A stretch of DNA of 64,000 bases, taken from Modestobacter sp. DSM 44400 (GTDB taxonomy: Bacteria > Actinomycetota > Actinomycetes > Mycobacteriales > Geodermatophilaceae). The notes under the pieces are model-generated. The model had not been told where the DNA came from and did no database searches. It was given only the letters and a program-made list of their open reading frames with translations. The stretch is from assembly GCF_900107175.1 (NCBI RefSeq), contig NZ_FNOZ01000015.1, positions 27,716 to 91,715 of the forward strand. Direction: 5' to 3'. This document shows positions 42,221 to 51,104 of the stretch, one piece after another. Every line of letters begins with the position of its first letter. Position 1 is the first letter of the stretch. A program made the position numbers and the translations under genes.

Positions 42221-43705
42221 GTGAGTTCGAGTCCCGAGGGCCCCGCGGGCGTCCGGCACGTCTCCCTGCGCCGCGGCGTCTACGCCGACTCCGTCCGGTT
42301 GATGCAGGTCAGCCGGGACCTCGGGGGTCGCCCGGGGATCAGCGCCGTCCTGGTCGCGATGGCCACGCCACTCAACCTCGAACTCGCCGCCGGCATGGGC
42401 CTGGCGCCGGACGTCGGGGCCAGGCCCGACGAGCTGCTCATCGCGCTGCGGGCCGCCGGCGACGCCGAGCTGGCCGCCGCGCTAGCCGCCCTCGACGCAG
42501 CGCTGAGCGCGCGGGAGGGGGCCGGCGAGGCCCGTGCCGTCCCCGCCCGCACCATCGGGGCCGCACTGTCGGACCTGGACGCCGGCTCCGCGCTGGCCGT
42601 CATCAGCGTCCCCGGCCCGTACGCCGTGGCCGAGGTCGCCGACGCCATAGCGGCCGGCTCCTCGGTGCTCGTCTTCAGCGACGGCGTGCCGGTCGAGCAC
42701 GAGGTGGCGCTCAAGCGGGCGGCGCACGAGGCCGGGGTGCTGGTCATGGGTCCGGACTGCGGTACGGCGATCGTCTCCGGGATCGCGCTCGGCTTCGCCA
42801 ACGTCGTCCGCCCCGGCGCCGTCGGCCTGGTCGCCGCGTCCGGCACCGGCGCCCAGCAGGTCAGCTGCCTGCTCGACGCGGCCGGCGTCGGCGTCTCGCA
42901 CGTGCTCGGCGTCGGCGGCCGCGACCTGTCCGCGGCCGTCGGCGGCCTGGCCACCCTCGATGCCCTCGCCGCGCTGGACACCGATGAGGGCACCGAGCGG
43001 GTGCTGCTGGTCTCCAAGCCCCCGGCTCCCGAGGTCGCCGCCGCGGTCGACGCGGCCGCCGCGCAGCTGTCCGTCCCCGTGCGGAGCGCCGTCCTCTCCG
43101 TCGACTCCCCGGACCTCACCGCCGCGGTGGAAGCGCTGCTCAGCGACCTGGGCGTCGACGTCCCCGACTGGCCGTGCCGCCCCGGGACGGCGGACGCAAG
43201 CGCGCCGGGGGCCGTCCTCAAGGGTCTCTACTCCGGCGGCACGCTGGCCGACGAGGCGATGCTCATCGCCACCCCGGTGCTCGGCGACATCCGCTCCAAC
43301 ACCCCGCTGCGCCCTGAGCTGGACCTCGGCACCGACCTCGCCGCGACCGGGCACGTGGTCGTCGACTTCGGCGACGACGCGCTCACCGTCGGCCGGGCGC
43401 ACCCGATGATCGACCCGACCCTGCGGCTGGACGCGATCGCCGGGCTGGCGGCCGGTGGGGAGCCCGCGGTCCTGCTGCTGGACGTCGTCCTCGGGTACGG
43501 CGCCGACCCCGACCCGGCGGCCACCGTCGCCCCGGCGCTGCAGTCCGCCGGCCTGCCGGTGGTCGTGGCGCTGATCGGCACCGAGGCCGATCCGCAGTGC
43601 TGGTCCCGGCAGGCCGACGCACTGGCCGAGGCCGGCGCCGCGGTCTTCGCCTCCAACTCGGCCGCCACCCGCTACGCGCTCAGCCTGATCGGAGACGCCG
43701 AATGA
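42221..43705 (+). CDS. fdrA: FdrA-family protein, subunit of a putative transcarbamylase
   Basis: A 494-residue protein with the succinyl-CoA-synthetase-like fold of FdrA: residues ~20-110 N-terminal, ~125-300 with SDGVPVEHEVALK, VMGPDCGTAI and AASGTGAQQVSCLLDAAGVG, and a C-terminal flavodoxin-like part with LYSGGTLADEA. In E. coli allantoin catabolism, FdrA with YlbE and YlbF forms oxamate carbamoyltransferase. GTG 42221 has no ribosome-binding site and a -10-like box 7 bases upstream, so it is probably leaderless. It overlaps the DUF1116 gene by 4 bases. Here it is linked to pyrimidine-type genes. Confidence 0.85.
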   Translation: MSSSPEGPAGVRHVSLRRGVYADSVRLMQVSRDLGGRPGISAVLVAMATPLNLELAAGMGLAPDVGARPDELLIALRAAGDAELAAALAALDAALSAREGAGEARAVPARTIGAALSDLDAGSALAVISVPGPYAVAEVADAIAAGSSVLVFSDGVPVEHEVALKRAAHEAGVLVMGPDCGTAIVSGIALGFANVVRPGAVGLVAASGTGAQQVSCLLDAAGVGVSHVLGVGGRDLSAAVGGLATLDALAALDTDEGTERVLLVSKPPAPEVAAAVDAAAAQLSVPVRSAVLSVDSPDLTAAVEALLSDLGVDVPDWPCRPGTADASAPGAVLKGLYSGGTLADEAMLIATPVLGDIRSNTPLRPELDLGTDLAATGHVVVDFGDDALTVGRAHPMIDPTLRLDAIAGLAAGGEPAVLLLDVVLGYGADPDPAATVAPALQSAGLPVVVALIGTEADPQCWSRQADALAEAGAAVFASNSAATRYALSLIGDAE

Positions 43706-45117
43706 GGAAGCCCCTCGGCGGACTGCTGTCCGCCCCGCCGGCCATCGTCGCCGCCGGTGTGGAGGTCTTCTCCGCAGCAGCGCGGGCCCAGGGCGCCGAC
43801 GTCACCGACGTCGAGTGGCGCCCCCCGGGCTTCGGGAACCCCGACGACCTCACCCAGTTGGCCCTGGACCCGCGCCGCGCGGCGGCCAACCGGACGGCGG
43901 TCGAGCGGGTGCTCGCGGCGGGCTCGGTGCTCGTCGACGTGCGCCCGGCGCGTGAGGTCCTCGACCTGCCCGACCGGATGCTGCTGCACTCCGGCCCGCC
44001 GCTGACCTGGGCCACCGCCTCGGGCCCGATGCGCGGGGCGCTGATGGGCGCCTGCATCTTCGAGGGCTGGGCGAGCGACCCCGCGGGCGCCGAACGGGTC
44101 CTGGCCGCGGGCGAGATCGCGCTGGACCCCTGCCACCATCACCGCACCGTCGGCCCGATGGCCGGGGTGACCAGCCCGTCGATGTGGACGTGGTGCCTGG
44201 AAGACCCGGTGCACGGAGGTCGGGCCTTCTGCAACCTCAACGAGGGCCTGGGCAAGGTGTTGCGGATGGGCGCCTTCAACGAGGAGGTGCAGACCCGGCT
44301 TGCCTGGATGCGCGACGTCCTCGGGCCGGTGCTGCAGCGGGCTGTGCGCAGCCGCACCGAGCCGATGGACGTCAAGGCGATCCTCGCCCAGATGCTCCAG
44401 ATGGGCGACGAGGGGCACAACCGCAACCGCGCCGGGTCGCTGATGGCGCTGCGCGAGCTGTCACCGTCCATCGTGGAGGTCGACGCCCCGGCGAAGGACG
44501 TCGCCGCCGTTTTGCGCTTCATCGGCGGCAACGAGCACTTCTACCTCAACCTCGGCATGCCGACGGCGAAACTGGCGATGGACGCTGCCCGCGAGGTCCC
44601 CGGCTCGACGATGGTCACCGCCCTCGCCCGCAACGGCACCGACTTCGGCGTGCGGACCGCCGGCACCGGTGACCGCTGGTTCACCGCGCCGGCGGACACC
44701 CCGGTCGGACTGTTCCTCGGCGACTACGGGCCCGAGGACGCCAACCCCGACATCGGCGACTCCGCGATCATGGAGACCTACGGCGTCGGCGGGTTCTCGA
44801 TGGCCGCCGCGCCCGCGATCGTCCGGTTCGTCGGCGGCACCGTGCCCGACGCGCTCGCCACGACCGAGCGGATGTACCAGCTGACCCTGGCCGAGAACCC
44901 GGCGATGCAGATCCCGGTGCTCGGCTTCCGCGGCGCACCGACCGGCATCGACGTCGTCAAGGTCGCGCGCACCGGGTGGCTGCCGCAGATCAACACCGGC
45001 ATGGCCGGCCGGGTCGCCGGTACCGGTCAGGTGGGCGCGGGCCTGGTCCAGCCGCCGCAGGCGTGCTTCGAGCAGGCGCTGGCCGCGCTTGCCGGGGAGT
45101 CCCGCGCCGCCGAATGA
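43702..45117 (+). CDS. DUF1116 (YlbE-like) protein, partner of FdrA
   Basis: A 471-residue DUF1116 protein with conserved segments [41 protein letters not shown] and [12 protein letters not shown]. In E. coli its relative is the second component of the oxamate carbamoyltransferase complex. The third component, a DUF2877 (YlbF-like) protein, is not seen anywhere in the window. ATG 43702 overlaps the fdrA stop (ATGA), so the two are translationally coupled. I propose a carbamoyl-transfer role on ureidomalonate. Confidence 0.83.
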   Translation: MRKPLGGLLSAPPAIVAAGVEVFSAAARAQGADVTDVEWRPPGFGNPDDLTQLALDPRRAAANRTAVERVLAAGSVLVDVRPAREVLDLPDRMLLHSGPPLTWATASGPMRGALMGACIFEGWASDPAGAERVLAAGEIALDPCHHHRTVGPMAGVTSPSMWTWCLEDPVHGGRAFCNLNEGLGKVLRMGAFNEEVQTRLAWMRDVLGPVLQRAVRSRTEPMDVKAILAQMLQMGDEGHNRNRAGSLMALRELSPSIVEVDAPAKDVAAVLRFIGGNEHFYLNLGMPTAKLAMDAAREVPGSTMVTALARNGTDFGVRTAGTGDRWFTAPADTPVGLFLGDYGPEDANPDIGDSAIMETYGVGGFSMAAAPAIVRFVGGTVPDALATTERMYQLTLAENPAMQIPVLGFRGAPTGIDVVKVARTGWLPQINTGMAGRVAGTGQVGAGLVQPPQACFEQALAALAGESRAAE

Positions 45118-45131
45118 GCAGGGACGGCGGC

Positions 45132-45676
45132 ATGGACGTCGTCCGGACCAGCAAGCGGTTGTCCTACGTGCTGCGGCACGCCCCCGACAGCGTCGGGCTG
45201 ACTCTCGACGCCGCCGGCTGGGTGGACGTCGGTGATCTCCTCGCAGCGCTCGCCGCACACGGGAGGCCGCTCACCCGGGCCCAGCTGGACGACGTGGTGG
45301 CCCGCAACGACAAGCAGCGCTTCGCCGTCGACCCCCCGGCACCCGGATCCGCGCCAGCCAGGGGCACAGTGTCCCGGTGCGGCTGGGCTACGGGGCGCGT
45401 GAGCCACCCGCGGAGCTGTTCCACGGCACCGTTGAGCGGTTCCTCCCGGCCATCCTCGAGCAGGGGCTCCACCCGGGGAACCGGCACGCGGTGCACCTGT
45501 CCGCCGACGTCGCCACCGCACGCCGGGTCGGACGACGACGCGGGCAGCCCGTCGTCCTGCGTGTTGACGCCGCCGCGTTGGCCGCCGCCGGCGCCACGTT
45601 CACCCGCTCGGACAACGGTGTCTGGCTGGTGGACGCCGTCCCGCCCGGCTACCTCCGCGTTGTCGACGAGGGGTGA
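45132..45676 (+). pseudogene. tRNA 2'-phosphotransferase (KptA/Tpt1), frameshifted
   Basis: The first part reads [20 protein letters not shown] ... [10 protein letters not shown] in the frame of ATG 45132. After the C-run at about 45334-45340 the frame must change. [34 protein letters not shown] and [15 protein letters not shown] then continue in the next frame to TGA at 45676. One missing base in the run of six C explains it. KptA transfers an internal 2'-phosphate of RNA to NAD. ATG 45114, overlapping the DUF1116 stop, is an alternative start. Either a recent pseudogene or a sequencing error. Confidence 0.78.
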
Positions 45677-45734
45677 ACGCCCGGGGCGGGTCGCCGGAAC
45701 TGTCGGTCGGGGATGGCAGGATCGCGGGCAACGG

Positions 45735-47516
45735 ATGAGCGGCGCCGACGGGCGATGCGCTGACAGGCGGGGGTGCGTGCTGCAGGATCGGCTGATCGAG
45801 CTCGTCGCGCGAGCGCCCCACAGCGACGTGCAGCGGCTGGTCCTCGAGCACGACTGGGCCAGCACCCCGCTCGGCGCCGTTGAGACCTGGTCCCCGACCC
45901 TGTTGGCGACCGTCGGTACCTGCCTGAACTCCCGGTTCCCGATGCTGTTGATCTGGGGTCCGGACCTCGTCATGGTCTACAACGACGCGTACGCGCCGCT
46001 GCTCGGTTCGCGGCACCCGGCGGCGGTGGGGCGGTCGTTGTCGGACGTGTGGGCCGACATCTGGCCGACGCTGCGGGGCATGGTCGAGGACGTGCACGGC
46101 GGCCAGGCGACGTTCAGCGAGGACCTGCTGCTGGTGACCAGCCGGGACGGGTTCGACGAGGAGACGTTCTTCACCTTCTCGTTCAGCCCGGTCGTGGAAC
46201 CGGGCGGGCGGGTGGCCGGCATCCTGGACACGGTCGTGGAGACGACGCCCCGGGTGCTCGCCGCCCGGCGGATGGGCGTGCTCCAGGAGCTGGGCAGCCT
46301 TCCCCGCTCGGTACACGGCGGGACGGTCGAGGCCTGCACCGCCGCGCTCGGCGTCCTGGCCCGGGCCCGGGCCGACTGCCCGTTCGGCCAGGTGTACCTG
46401 GTCGGTGACGACGGACGCACCCGGATGGCGGCCCGCTACGGCACGCCGGGCGGCGACGACCCGCCCGGCCTCTTCGCCGACCCGGTCCGGACGGTCCTCT
46501 ACACCGGCCGGACGGTCAGGGTGACCGGGCTGGCGCAGCGGCTGCCGGGACTCTCCGTCCCCAGCGCCAGTCCGGCCGGGCCCGCGGACGTCGACACGGC
46601 CGTCGTGGTACCGCTGACCGTGGCCGGGCAGACCGGCCCAGCCGGCGCGGTGGTGCTCGGGGTCAGCCCACACCTGCGCATGGACGAGCAGTACCGGGTC
46701 TTCCTGACCCTGGTCGCCGGCCAGGTCGGCGCCGCGGTCACCGACGCCCAGGCCGTCGAACACGAACGGCGCCGCGCCGACGAGCGGGCCGAGCTCGACC
46801 ATGCCCGGGCGCAGTTCTTCACCGAGGTCGCCGTCACCCTGCAGCGCGCCGTCCTCGGGCCGACCGTGCTGCCCGACGGGTTCGCGGTCCACTACGAGCC
46901 GGCGACCGGCACGCTGGAGGTGGGCGGCGACTGGTACGACGTCGTCGACCTCCCCGATGGCCGGCACGGCGTGGTGGTGGGCGACGTGGTCGGCCGCGGC
47001 CTGGCCGCCGCCGCGGTCATGGGCCAGCTGCGCAGCGCCGGCCGGGCGCTGCTGCTGGAGAGCCGCTCGCCGGCGCACGTGCTCCGCGCGCTGGACCGGT
47101 TCGCCGCGCTCGTCCCCGGCGCGGTGTGCAGCACCGTCTTCTGCGCCGTCGTCGACCCCGCCACCAGGACGCTCCGCTACAGCAGCGCCGGCCACGTGCC
47201 GGCCATCGTCGCCGACGCCGACGGCGCCTTCCGGTTCCTGACCGAGGCCGGCTCGCTGCCGCTGGCAGTGGTCGACGACCTCGTCCGACCCGAGGTCGAC
47301 GTCGTCCTGCAGCCCGGCTCGACGCTGCTGCTCTACACCGACGGGCTCGTGGAGCGGCGTGACGGGGACCTGGATGCGGGCATGGCCCGTGCGGCCGCCG
47401 CCCTCGCCGAGGGCCGTTCCCTGCCGCCGGCCGCGCTGGTCGGGGTGCTCACCGACCAATTGCTGGACGACGCCCCCGACGACGACGTCGCCCTGCTGCT
47501 CTACCGCTGCCACTGA
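45735..47516 (+). CDS. PAS-GAF-PP2C (SpoIIE-type) serine phosphatase
   Basis: A 593-residue signalling protein. A PAS-like region (~30-150; [20 protein letters not shown]), a GAF domain (~165-330) and a coiled linker rich in Glu/Arg precede a SpoIIE PP2C domain. This has the metal motifs [11 protein letters not shown] near residue 395 and [15 protein letters not shown], and a conserved [10 protein letters not shown] at the end. Such proteins usually dephosphorylate anti-anti-sigma factors in partner-switching stress pathways. No anti-sigma gene is adjacent. GTG at 45777 is a possible alternative start. Confidence 0.85.
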   Translation: MSGADGRCADRRGCVLQDRLIELVARAPHSDVQRLVLEHDWASTPLGAVETWSPTLLATVGTCLNSRFPMLLIWGPDLVMVYNDAYAPLLGSRHPAAVGRSLSDVWADIWPTLRGMVEDVHGGQATFSEDLLLVTSRDGFDEETFFTFSFSPVVEPGGRVAGILDTVVETTPRVLAARRMGVLQELGSLPRSVHGGTVEACTAALGVLARARADCPFGQVYLVGDDGRTRMAARYGTPGGDDPPGLFADPVRTVLYTGRTVRVTGLAQRLPGLSVPSASPAGPADVDTAVVVPLTVAGQTGPAGAVVLGVSPHLRMDEQYRVFLTLVAGQVGAAVTDAQAVEHERRRADERAELDHARAQFFTEVAVTLQRAVLGPTVLPDGFAVHYEPATGTLEVGGDWYDVVDLPDGRHGVVVGDVVGRGLAAAAVMGQLRSAGRALLLESRSPAHVLRALDRFAALVPGAVCSTVFCAVVDPATRTLRYSSAGHVPAIVADADGAFRFLTEAGSLPLAVVDDLVRPEVDVVLQPGSTLLLYTDGLVERRDGDLDAGMARAAAALAEGRSLPPAALVGVLTDQLLDDAPDDDVALLLYRCH

Positions 47517-47552
47517 ACCGGGTCGGACCGGTCCGTCCCATCCGGGCGGCGC

Positions 47553-48221
47553 TCAGCTGGTCGACAGCACGCCCACCTCGTCGGCGAACGTGAGCCGCGC
47601 TGCGGTGAGCTCCTGCAGTTCGCCGGCGGTGAGCCCGGGTGCCATCTCCCGGACGACGAAGCCCGCGGGCGTCACGTCCAGGACGGCGAGGTCGGTGAAG
47701 ACGCGGTCGACCACCCCCGCCGCCGTCAGCGGGTACGAGCACTGCGGCAGCAGCTTCGGCCGGCCGTCCCGGGTGACGTGCGTGGTCATCACCAGCACCC
47801 GCTTCGCCCCGACGGACAGGTCCATGGCGCCGCCCACGGCCGGCGGGTGCGTGACCACGTCGGTGATCCAGTTCGCCAGGTCGCCGCGCTCGGAGACCTG
47901 GAAGGCGCCGAGCACGGTCAGGTCGATGTGGCCCCCCCGCATCATCATGAAGGCGTCGGTGTGGTGGAAGAACGACCCGCCGGGCAGCAGTGTGACCGGC
48001 TGCTTGCCGGCGTTGATCAGCTCCGGGTTCTCCTCGCCGGGTGCCGGAGCCGGTCCCATGCCGAGGATGCCGTTCTCGGAGTGGTAGACGATCTCCTTGT
48101 CCGGGCCGACGACGTCGGCCACCAGCGTGGGCATGCCGATCCCGAGGTTGACGTAGGACCCGTCGGGGATGTCGGTGGCCACCCGCCGGGCGACGTCGAT
48201 GTCGGACAGTGGCTGGATCAC
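47553..48221 (-). CDS. 3-oxoacid CoA-transferase, subunit B (SCOT/PcaJ type)
   Basis: A 222-residue family I CoA-transferase subunit. It has VNLGIGMPTLVADVV, the catalytic Glu in YHSENGILGMGP, GGSFFHHTDAF and FQVSERGDLANW. It pairs with subunit A, whose stop overlaps its GTG by 4 bases. The pair activates acetoacetate or 3-oxoadipate using succinyl-CoA. With the SDR encoded first in the operon, ketone-body or hydroxybutyrate use is likely. No aromatic-degradation genes are near. Confidence 0.88.
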   Translation of the reverse strand: MIQPLSDIDVARRVATDIPDGSYVNLGIGMPTLVADVVGPDKEIVYHSENGILGMGPAPAPGEENPELINAGKQPVTLLPGGSFFHHTDAFMMMRGGHIDLTVLGAFQVSERGDLANWITDVVTHPPAVGGAMDLSVGAKRVLVMTTHVTRDGRPKLLPQCSYPLTAAGVVDRVFTDLAVLDVTPAGFVVREMAPGLTAGELQELTAARLTFADEVGVLSTS

Positions 48222-48886
48222 AGCACCTCCACGCGGACGACCCGGTCGACGTAGATGCCCGGGGTGACGATGGCCTCCGGGTCGAGCTCACCGAGCTCCA
48301 CGAACTCGTCCACCTGGACCACGGTGAGCGCGGCGGCGGCGGCCATGGTCGGGCCGAAGTTGCGGGCGGCGGTCCGGTAAACCAGGTTGCCCCAGCGGTC
48401 GGCCCGGTACGCCTTGACCAGCGCCACGTCGCCGGGCAGGGGCTCCTCGAAGACCTGTCGTCGTCCACCGAGCACGCGCACCTCCTTGCCCTCGGCGAGC
48501 AGGGTGTCCGCGCCGGTCGGGGTGAAGAACCCGCCCAGCCCCGCCCCGGCGGCCCGCATCCGCTCGCTCAGCGTGCCCTGCGGCACCAGCTCCAGCTCGA
48601 TCTCCCCGGCCCGCCAGAACTCCTCGAACCAGATCGAACCCGCCGAGCGGGGATAGGAGCAGACGATCTTCCGGACGCGGCGTTCCCGGATCAGCGCGGC
48701 GACGTCGCGCTCGCCGCTGCCGGCGTTGTTGGTGACGATGGTCAGGTCGCGGGCGCCCTGGTCGAGCAGGGCGTGCACCAGTTCCACCGGCACGCCGGAG
48801 TCGCCGAAGCCGCCGACCAGCACGGTCGCGCCGTCGGCGATGCCGGCAACCGCGTCGGCCAGCGTCGCGACCCGCTTGTCGATCAC
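48218..48886 (-). CDS. 3-oxoacid CoA-transferase, subunit A (SCOT/PcaI type)
   Basis: A 222-residue partner subunit: VLVGGFGDSGVPVELVHAL, TIVTNNAGSGERDVAAL, FFTPTGADTLLAEGKEV and KAYRADRWGNLVYR are characteristic of subunit A. GTG 48886 overlaps the SDR stop by 4 bases. The gene order SDR, subunit A, subunit B forms one translation-coupled operon. Confidence 0.88.
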   Translation of the reverse strand: MIDKRVATLADAVAGIADGATVLVGGFGDSGVPVELVHALLDQGARDLTIVTNNAGSGERDVAALIRERRVRKIVCSYPRSAGSIWFEEFWRAGEIELELVPQGTLSERMRAAGAGLGGFFTPTGADTLLAEGKEVRVLGGRRQVFEEPLPGDVALVKAYRADRWGNLVYRTAARNFGPTMAAAAALTVVQVDEFVELGELDPEAIVTPGIYVDRVVRVEVL

Positions 48887-49674
48887 CGCGCCTCCTGCAC
48901 GTACTGCTCCCGCCACCGGTCGAACTCGGTCGCGACGATGCGCTGGTCGTGCACTCCCGCCGCCGCCGGTGAGCACAGCCAGCGGATCGGCGGCCCCATC
49001 ACCGCCGGGTCGAGCAGGTGCGCCCGCAGGTCGGGCGGAAAGCCGTCGGGGACCATCCCGGACGCCGTCGCGCCGCCGGGCAGCAGCACGTTGACCGTGA
49101 CGCCGGTGCCCTCGAGGTCGGCGGCCATGATCCGGGACAGCGCCTCGGCGCCGGCCCGCGCGGGGCCGTAGGGGACGAAGCCCTTGCGCACCATCGTCTC
49201 GTGGTTCATCGACACGTTGACCACCCGGCCGCTCCCGGCCTCGAGCAGGTGCGGGACGACGGCACGCGCGACCAGGAAGTAGCCCGTCAGGTTGGTCTCC
49301 ACCAGGTCGCGAAAGCCGTCGGAGGAGACCGACCAGAACGGCTGCGGCTCGGACAGGAACCTCGGGTTCACCGTCCGCATGCCGATGCCGGCGTTGTTGA
49401 CCAGGACGTCGAGGCCGCCGAACTCCTCCACCGCCCGATCGACCCCGCGCGCCACGTCGCCCTCGTCGCGCACGTCCATCCCGATCCCGACGGCGCGGCC
49501 CGTCTGCTGCGCGCCGAGCTCCCGGGCGGCGACCTCGGCCCGGCCGGCGTCCCGTCCGGTCACAGCCACGGAGGCACCGGCGGCGAGCAGCGCCGCAGCC
49601 ATCCCGGCGCCCAGGCCGCTCGTCCCGCCGGTGATCAGCACACGCACCCCGTCGGCGCGGTCGTCGTCGCTCAC
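48883..49674 (-). CDS. Short-chain dehydrogenase (candidate 3-hydroxybutyrate-type) upstream of the CoA-transferase
   Basis: A 263-residue classical SDR: ITGGTSGLGAGMAAA cofactor loop, NNAGIG and MNHETMVRKGFVPYGPARAG. The usual YxxxK is modified here to Y-G-P-A-R, so the catalytic Lys is replaced by Arg, which is unusual. GTG 49674 (VSDDDRADG) is chosen because the earlier frame is not similar to SDRs. As first gene of the CoA-transferase operon it may oxidise a hydroxyacid to the 3-oxoacid, but the altered active site makes this uncertain. Confidence 0.78.
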   Translation of the reverse strand: MSDDDRADGVRVLITGGTSGLGAGMAAALLAAGASVAVTGRDAGRAEVAARELGAQQTGRAVGIGMDVRDEGDVARGVDRAVEEFGGLDVLVNNAGIGMRTVNPRFLSEPQPFWSVSSDGFRDLVETNLTGYFLVARAVVPHLLEAGSGRVVNVSMNHETMVRKGFVPYGPARAGAEALSRIMAADLEGTGVTVNVLLPGGATASGMVPDGFPPDLRAHLLDPAVMGPPIRWLCSPAAAGVHDQRIVATEFDRWREQYVQEAR

Positions 49675-49757
49675 CAGGGAGACGCTAGCCCGGCGGGAGC
49701 GGCCGCGCCGGAACAGCCCGGCATGCCCTCCGGGCACCGCTGCGCCACGATGGTCGG

Positions 49758-50045
49758 GTGATCCGCAACGTGGTGGTCGGCCGGCTCCGACCGGGCACCG
49801 ATCTTGCCGCCGTCCGGTCGGCTCTGGACGCGATCGTCGCCCTGCCGGTCGAGGGCCTGCTCGACGTGCGGGTCGGGCTGAACGCCGGTCTTCGCGAGGG
49901 CGCCTGGGGGTTCGCGATCACCAGTGACTTCGTGGACGCGGCCGCCTATCGCGTCTACGACGCCGATGCCGAGCACAACCGGATCCGCCGGGAGCTGTTC
50001 GATCCGCTGTGCGAGGAGATCGCCCGCATACAGTTCCAGACCTGA
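49758..50045 (+). CDS. Dabb-domain (stress-responsive alpha/beta barrel) protein
   Basis: A 95-residue ferredoxin-like barrel protein: IRNVVVGRLRPGTD at the N-terminus, then LLDVRVGLN, WGFAITSDFVDAAAYRVYDAD and a final helix. Dabb proteins form homodimers and include small enzymes and stress proteins; the function of this one is unknown. GTG start at 49758. Divergent from the SDR/CoA-transferase operon. Confidence 0.8.
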   Translation: MIRNVVVGRLRPGTDLAAVRSALDAIVALPVEGLLDVRVGLNAGLREGAWGFAITSDFVDAAAYRVYDADAEHNRIRRELFDPLCEEIARIQFQT

Positions 50046-50149
50046 GCGGTCGGGCGTGCGGGGCAGGTGCCGGCCGGCCCGGCCGCATCCTCCTGGGGAA
50101 CCGCCCAGAGCAGCTCGTCGGGGTCGGGGTCCGCCGACGAGCCGGCAGG

Positions 50150-50460
50150 CGCGGAGCACCCGCCCGCTGCCGCCGCGATGGATCGCCATGGCGCCGGCCG
50201 ACCTCCTGCTCGACGAGCCCACGACGCACCTGGACCTGGCGCGCGCCGTCGACGTGCTGTTTCCCTGGTGGACAGGTTGCACGTGGAACCTGGTCGCACC
50301 GTCGTGATGGTCCCGCACGATCTCACCCTCGCCCTCCGCTACGCCGACCACCTGGTGGCGATGCGCGACGGCCGGATCGTCGCCCAGGGGTCACCCCGGG
50401 CGGTCGTCCCCGCCGACCTGCTCGCCGGGGCGTTCGGTCTACAGGCCACGTCGGAGGACG
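50150..50460 (+). pseudogene. Relic of a siderophore-type ABC transporter ATPase
   Basis: The ~480-base gap after the Dabb gene holds the last third of a FepC/FecE-type ATPase in two frames. First comes ADLLLDEPTTHLDLARAVDVL (Walker B and D-loop), then after a frame change near 50255 VSLVDRLHVEPGRTVVMVPH, LTLALRYADHLVAMRDGRIV and DLLAGAFGLQA. Walker A and the signature motif are absent and the partner permease genes are missing. A decayed fragment of an iron-uptake locus. Confidence 0.7.
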
Positions 50461-50528
50461 CTGAGAAGCCTTCGGGGCCGGCCTCGGTCGGCGATCAGGC
50501 GGTGCCCTCGAGTCTGACTCCCGCGGGC

Positions 50529-51104
50529 TCAGCGTGGTCGGCCGGCCGGTCCGGCGAACAGCGCCGAGCCGAGGCCGACGGCGAGGGCGCCCGCGTCGAG
50601 CCACGCCTGGACGTCGTCCCGGCGCAGACCGCCGGTGGGGATCGCCGCCAGGTCGGGGAACGGCTCGCGCAGTGCCCGCAGCCCGGCCGGACCGAGTTGG
50701 ACGGCCGGGAAGAGCTTGACCGCCGCGCAGCCCAGCCGCTGCGCCCGCATCACCTCCCCGGCGGTGAGGCACCCGACGACCGCAGGCAGGCCGGTGGCGA
50801 CCATCGCCGCCGTCACCACGTCGTCGCAGCCTGGTGACACCAGGAAGCCGGCGCCGGCGCTGGCCGCCGCCTCGGCCTGCTCGGGGCTGGTGACGGTGCC
50901 GACCCCGACGAGCAGGTCCAGCCCCCGGTCGGCGGTGAGGTCCCTGACCGCCTGGACGGCATCCGGCACGGTGAAGGTGATTCCCACCGCCCGGATGCCG
51001 CGGTCGGCGGCGGCGGAGGCGCGGCGGAGCGCTTCTCCGACGTCAGCTCCCCGGATCACGGCAAGAATCCGCGATCGCGCGAAGGTGGTGAGGACATCGT
51101 TCAT
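50529..51104 (-). CDS. KDPG/KHG aldolase-family protein with altered active site
   Basis: A 191-residue TIM-barrel aldolase: ILAVIRGADVGEAL, VGVGTVTSPEQAEAA, FLVSPGCDD, the Schiff-base Lys in AVKLFPA, and IPTGGLRRDDVQAWL. In E. coli Eda the stretch VLEVTLRT carries the general base Glu45 and Arg49; here it is AVGITFTV, so both are replaced (Gly and Thr). The protein may act on a different 2-keto-3-deoxy acid or by another mechanism. Last gene of the operon; ATG overlaps the PHI stop by 4 bases. Confidence 0.83.
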   Translation of the reverse strand: MNDVLTTFARSRILAVIRGADVGEALRRASAAADRGIRAVGITFTVPDAVQAVRDLTADRGLDLLVGVGTVTSPEQAEAAASAGAGFLVSPGCDDVVTAAMVATGLPAVVGCLTAGEVMRAQRLGCAAVKLFPAVQLGPAGLRALREPFPDLAAIPTGGLRRDDVQAWLDAGALAVGLGSALFAGPAGRPR

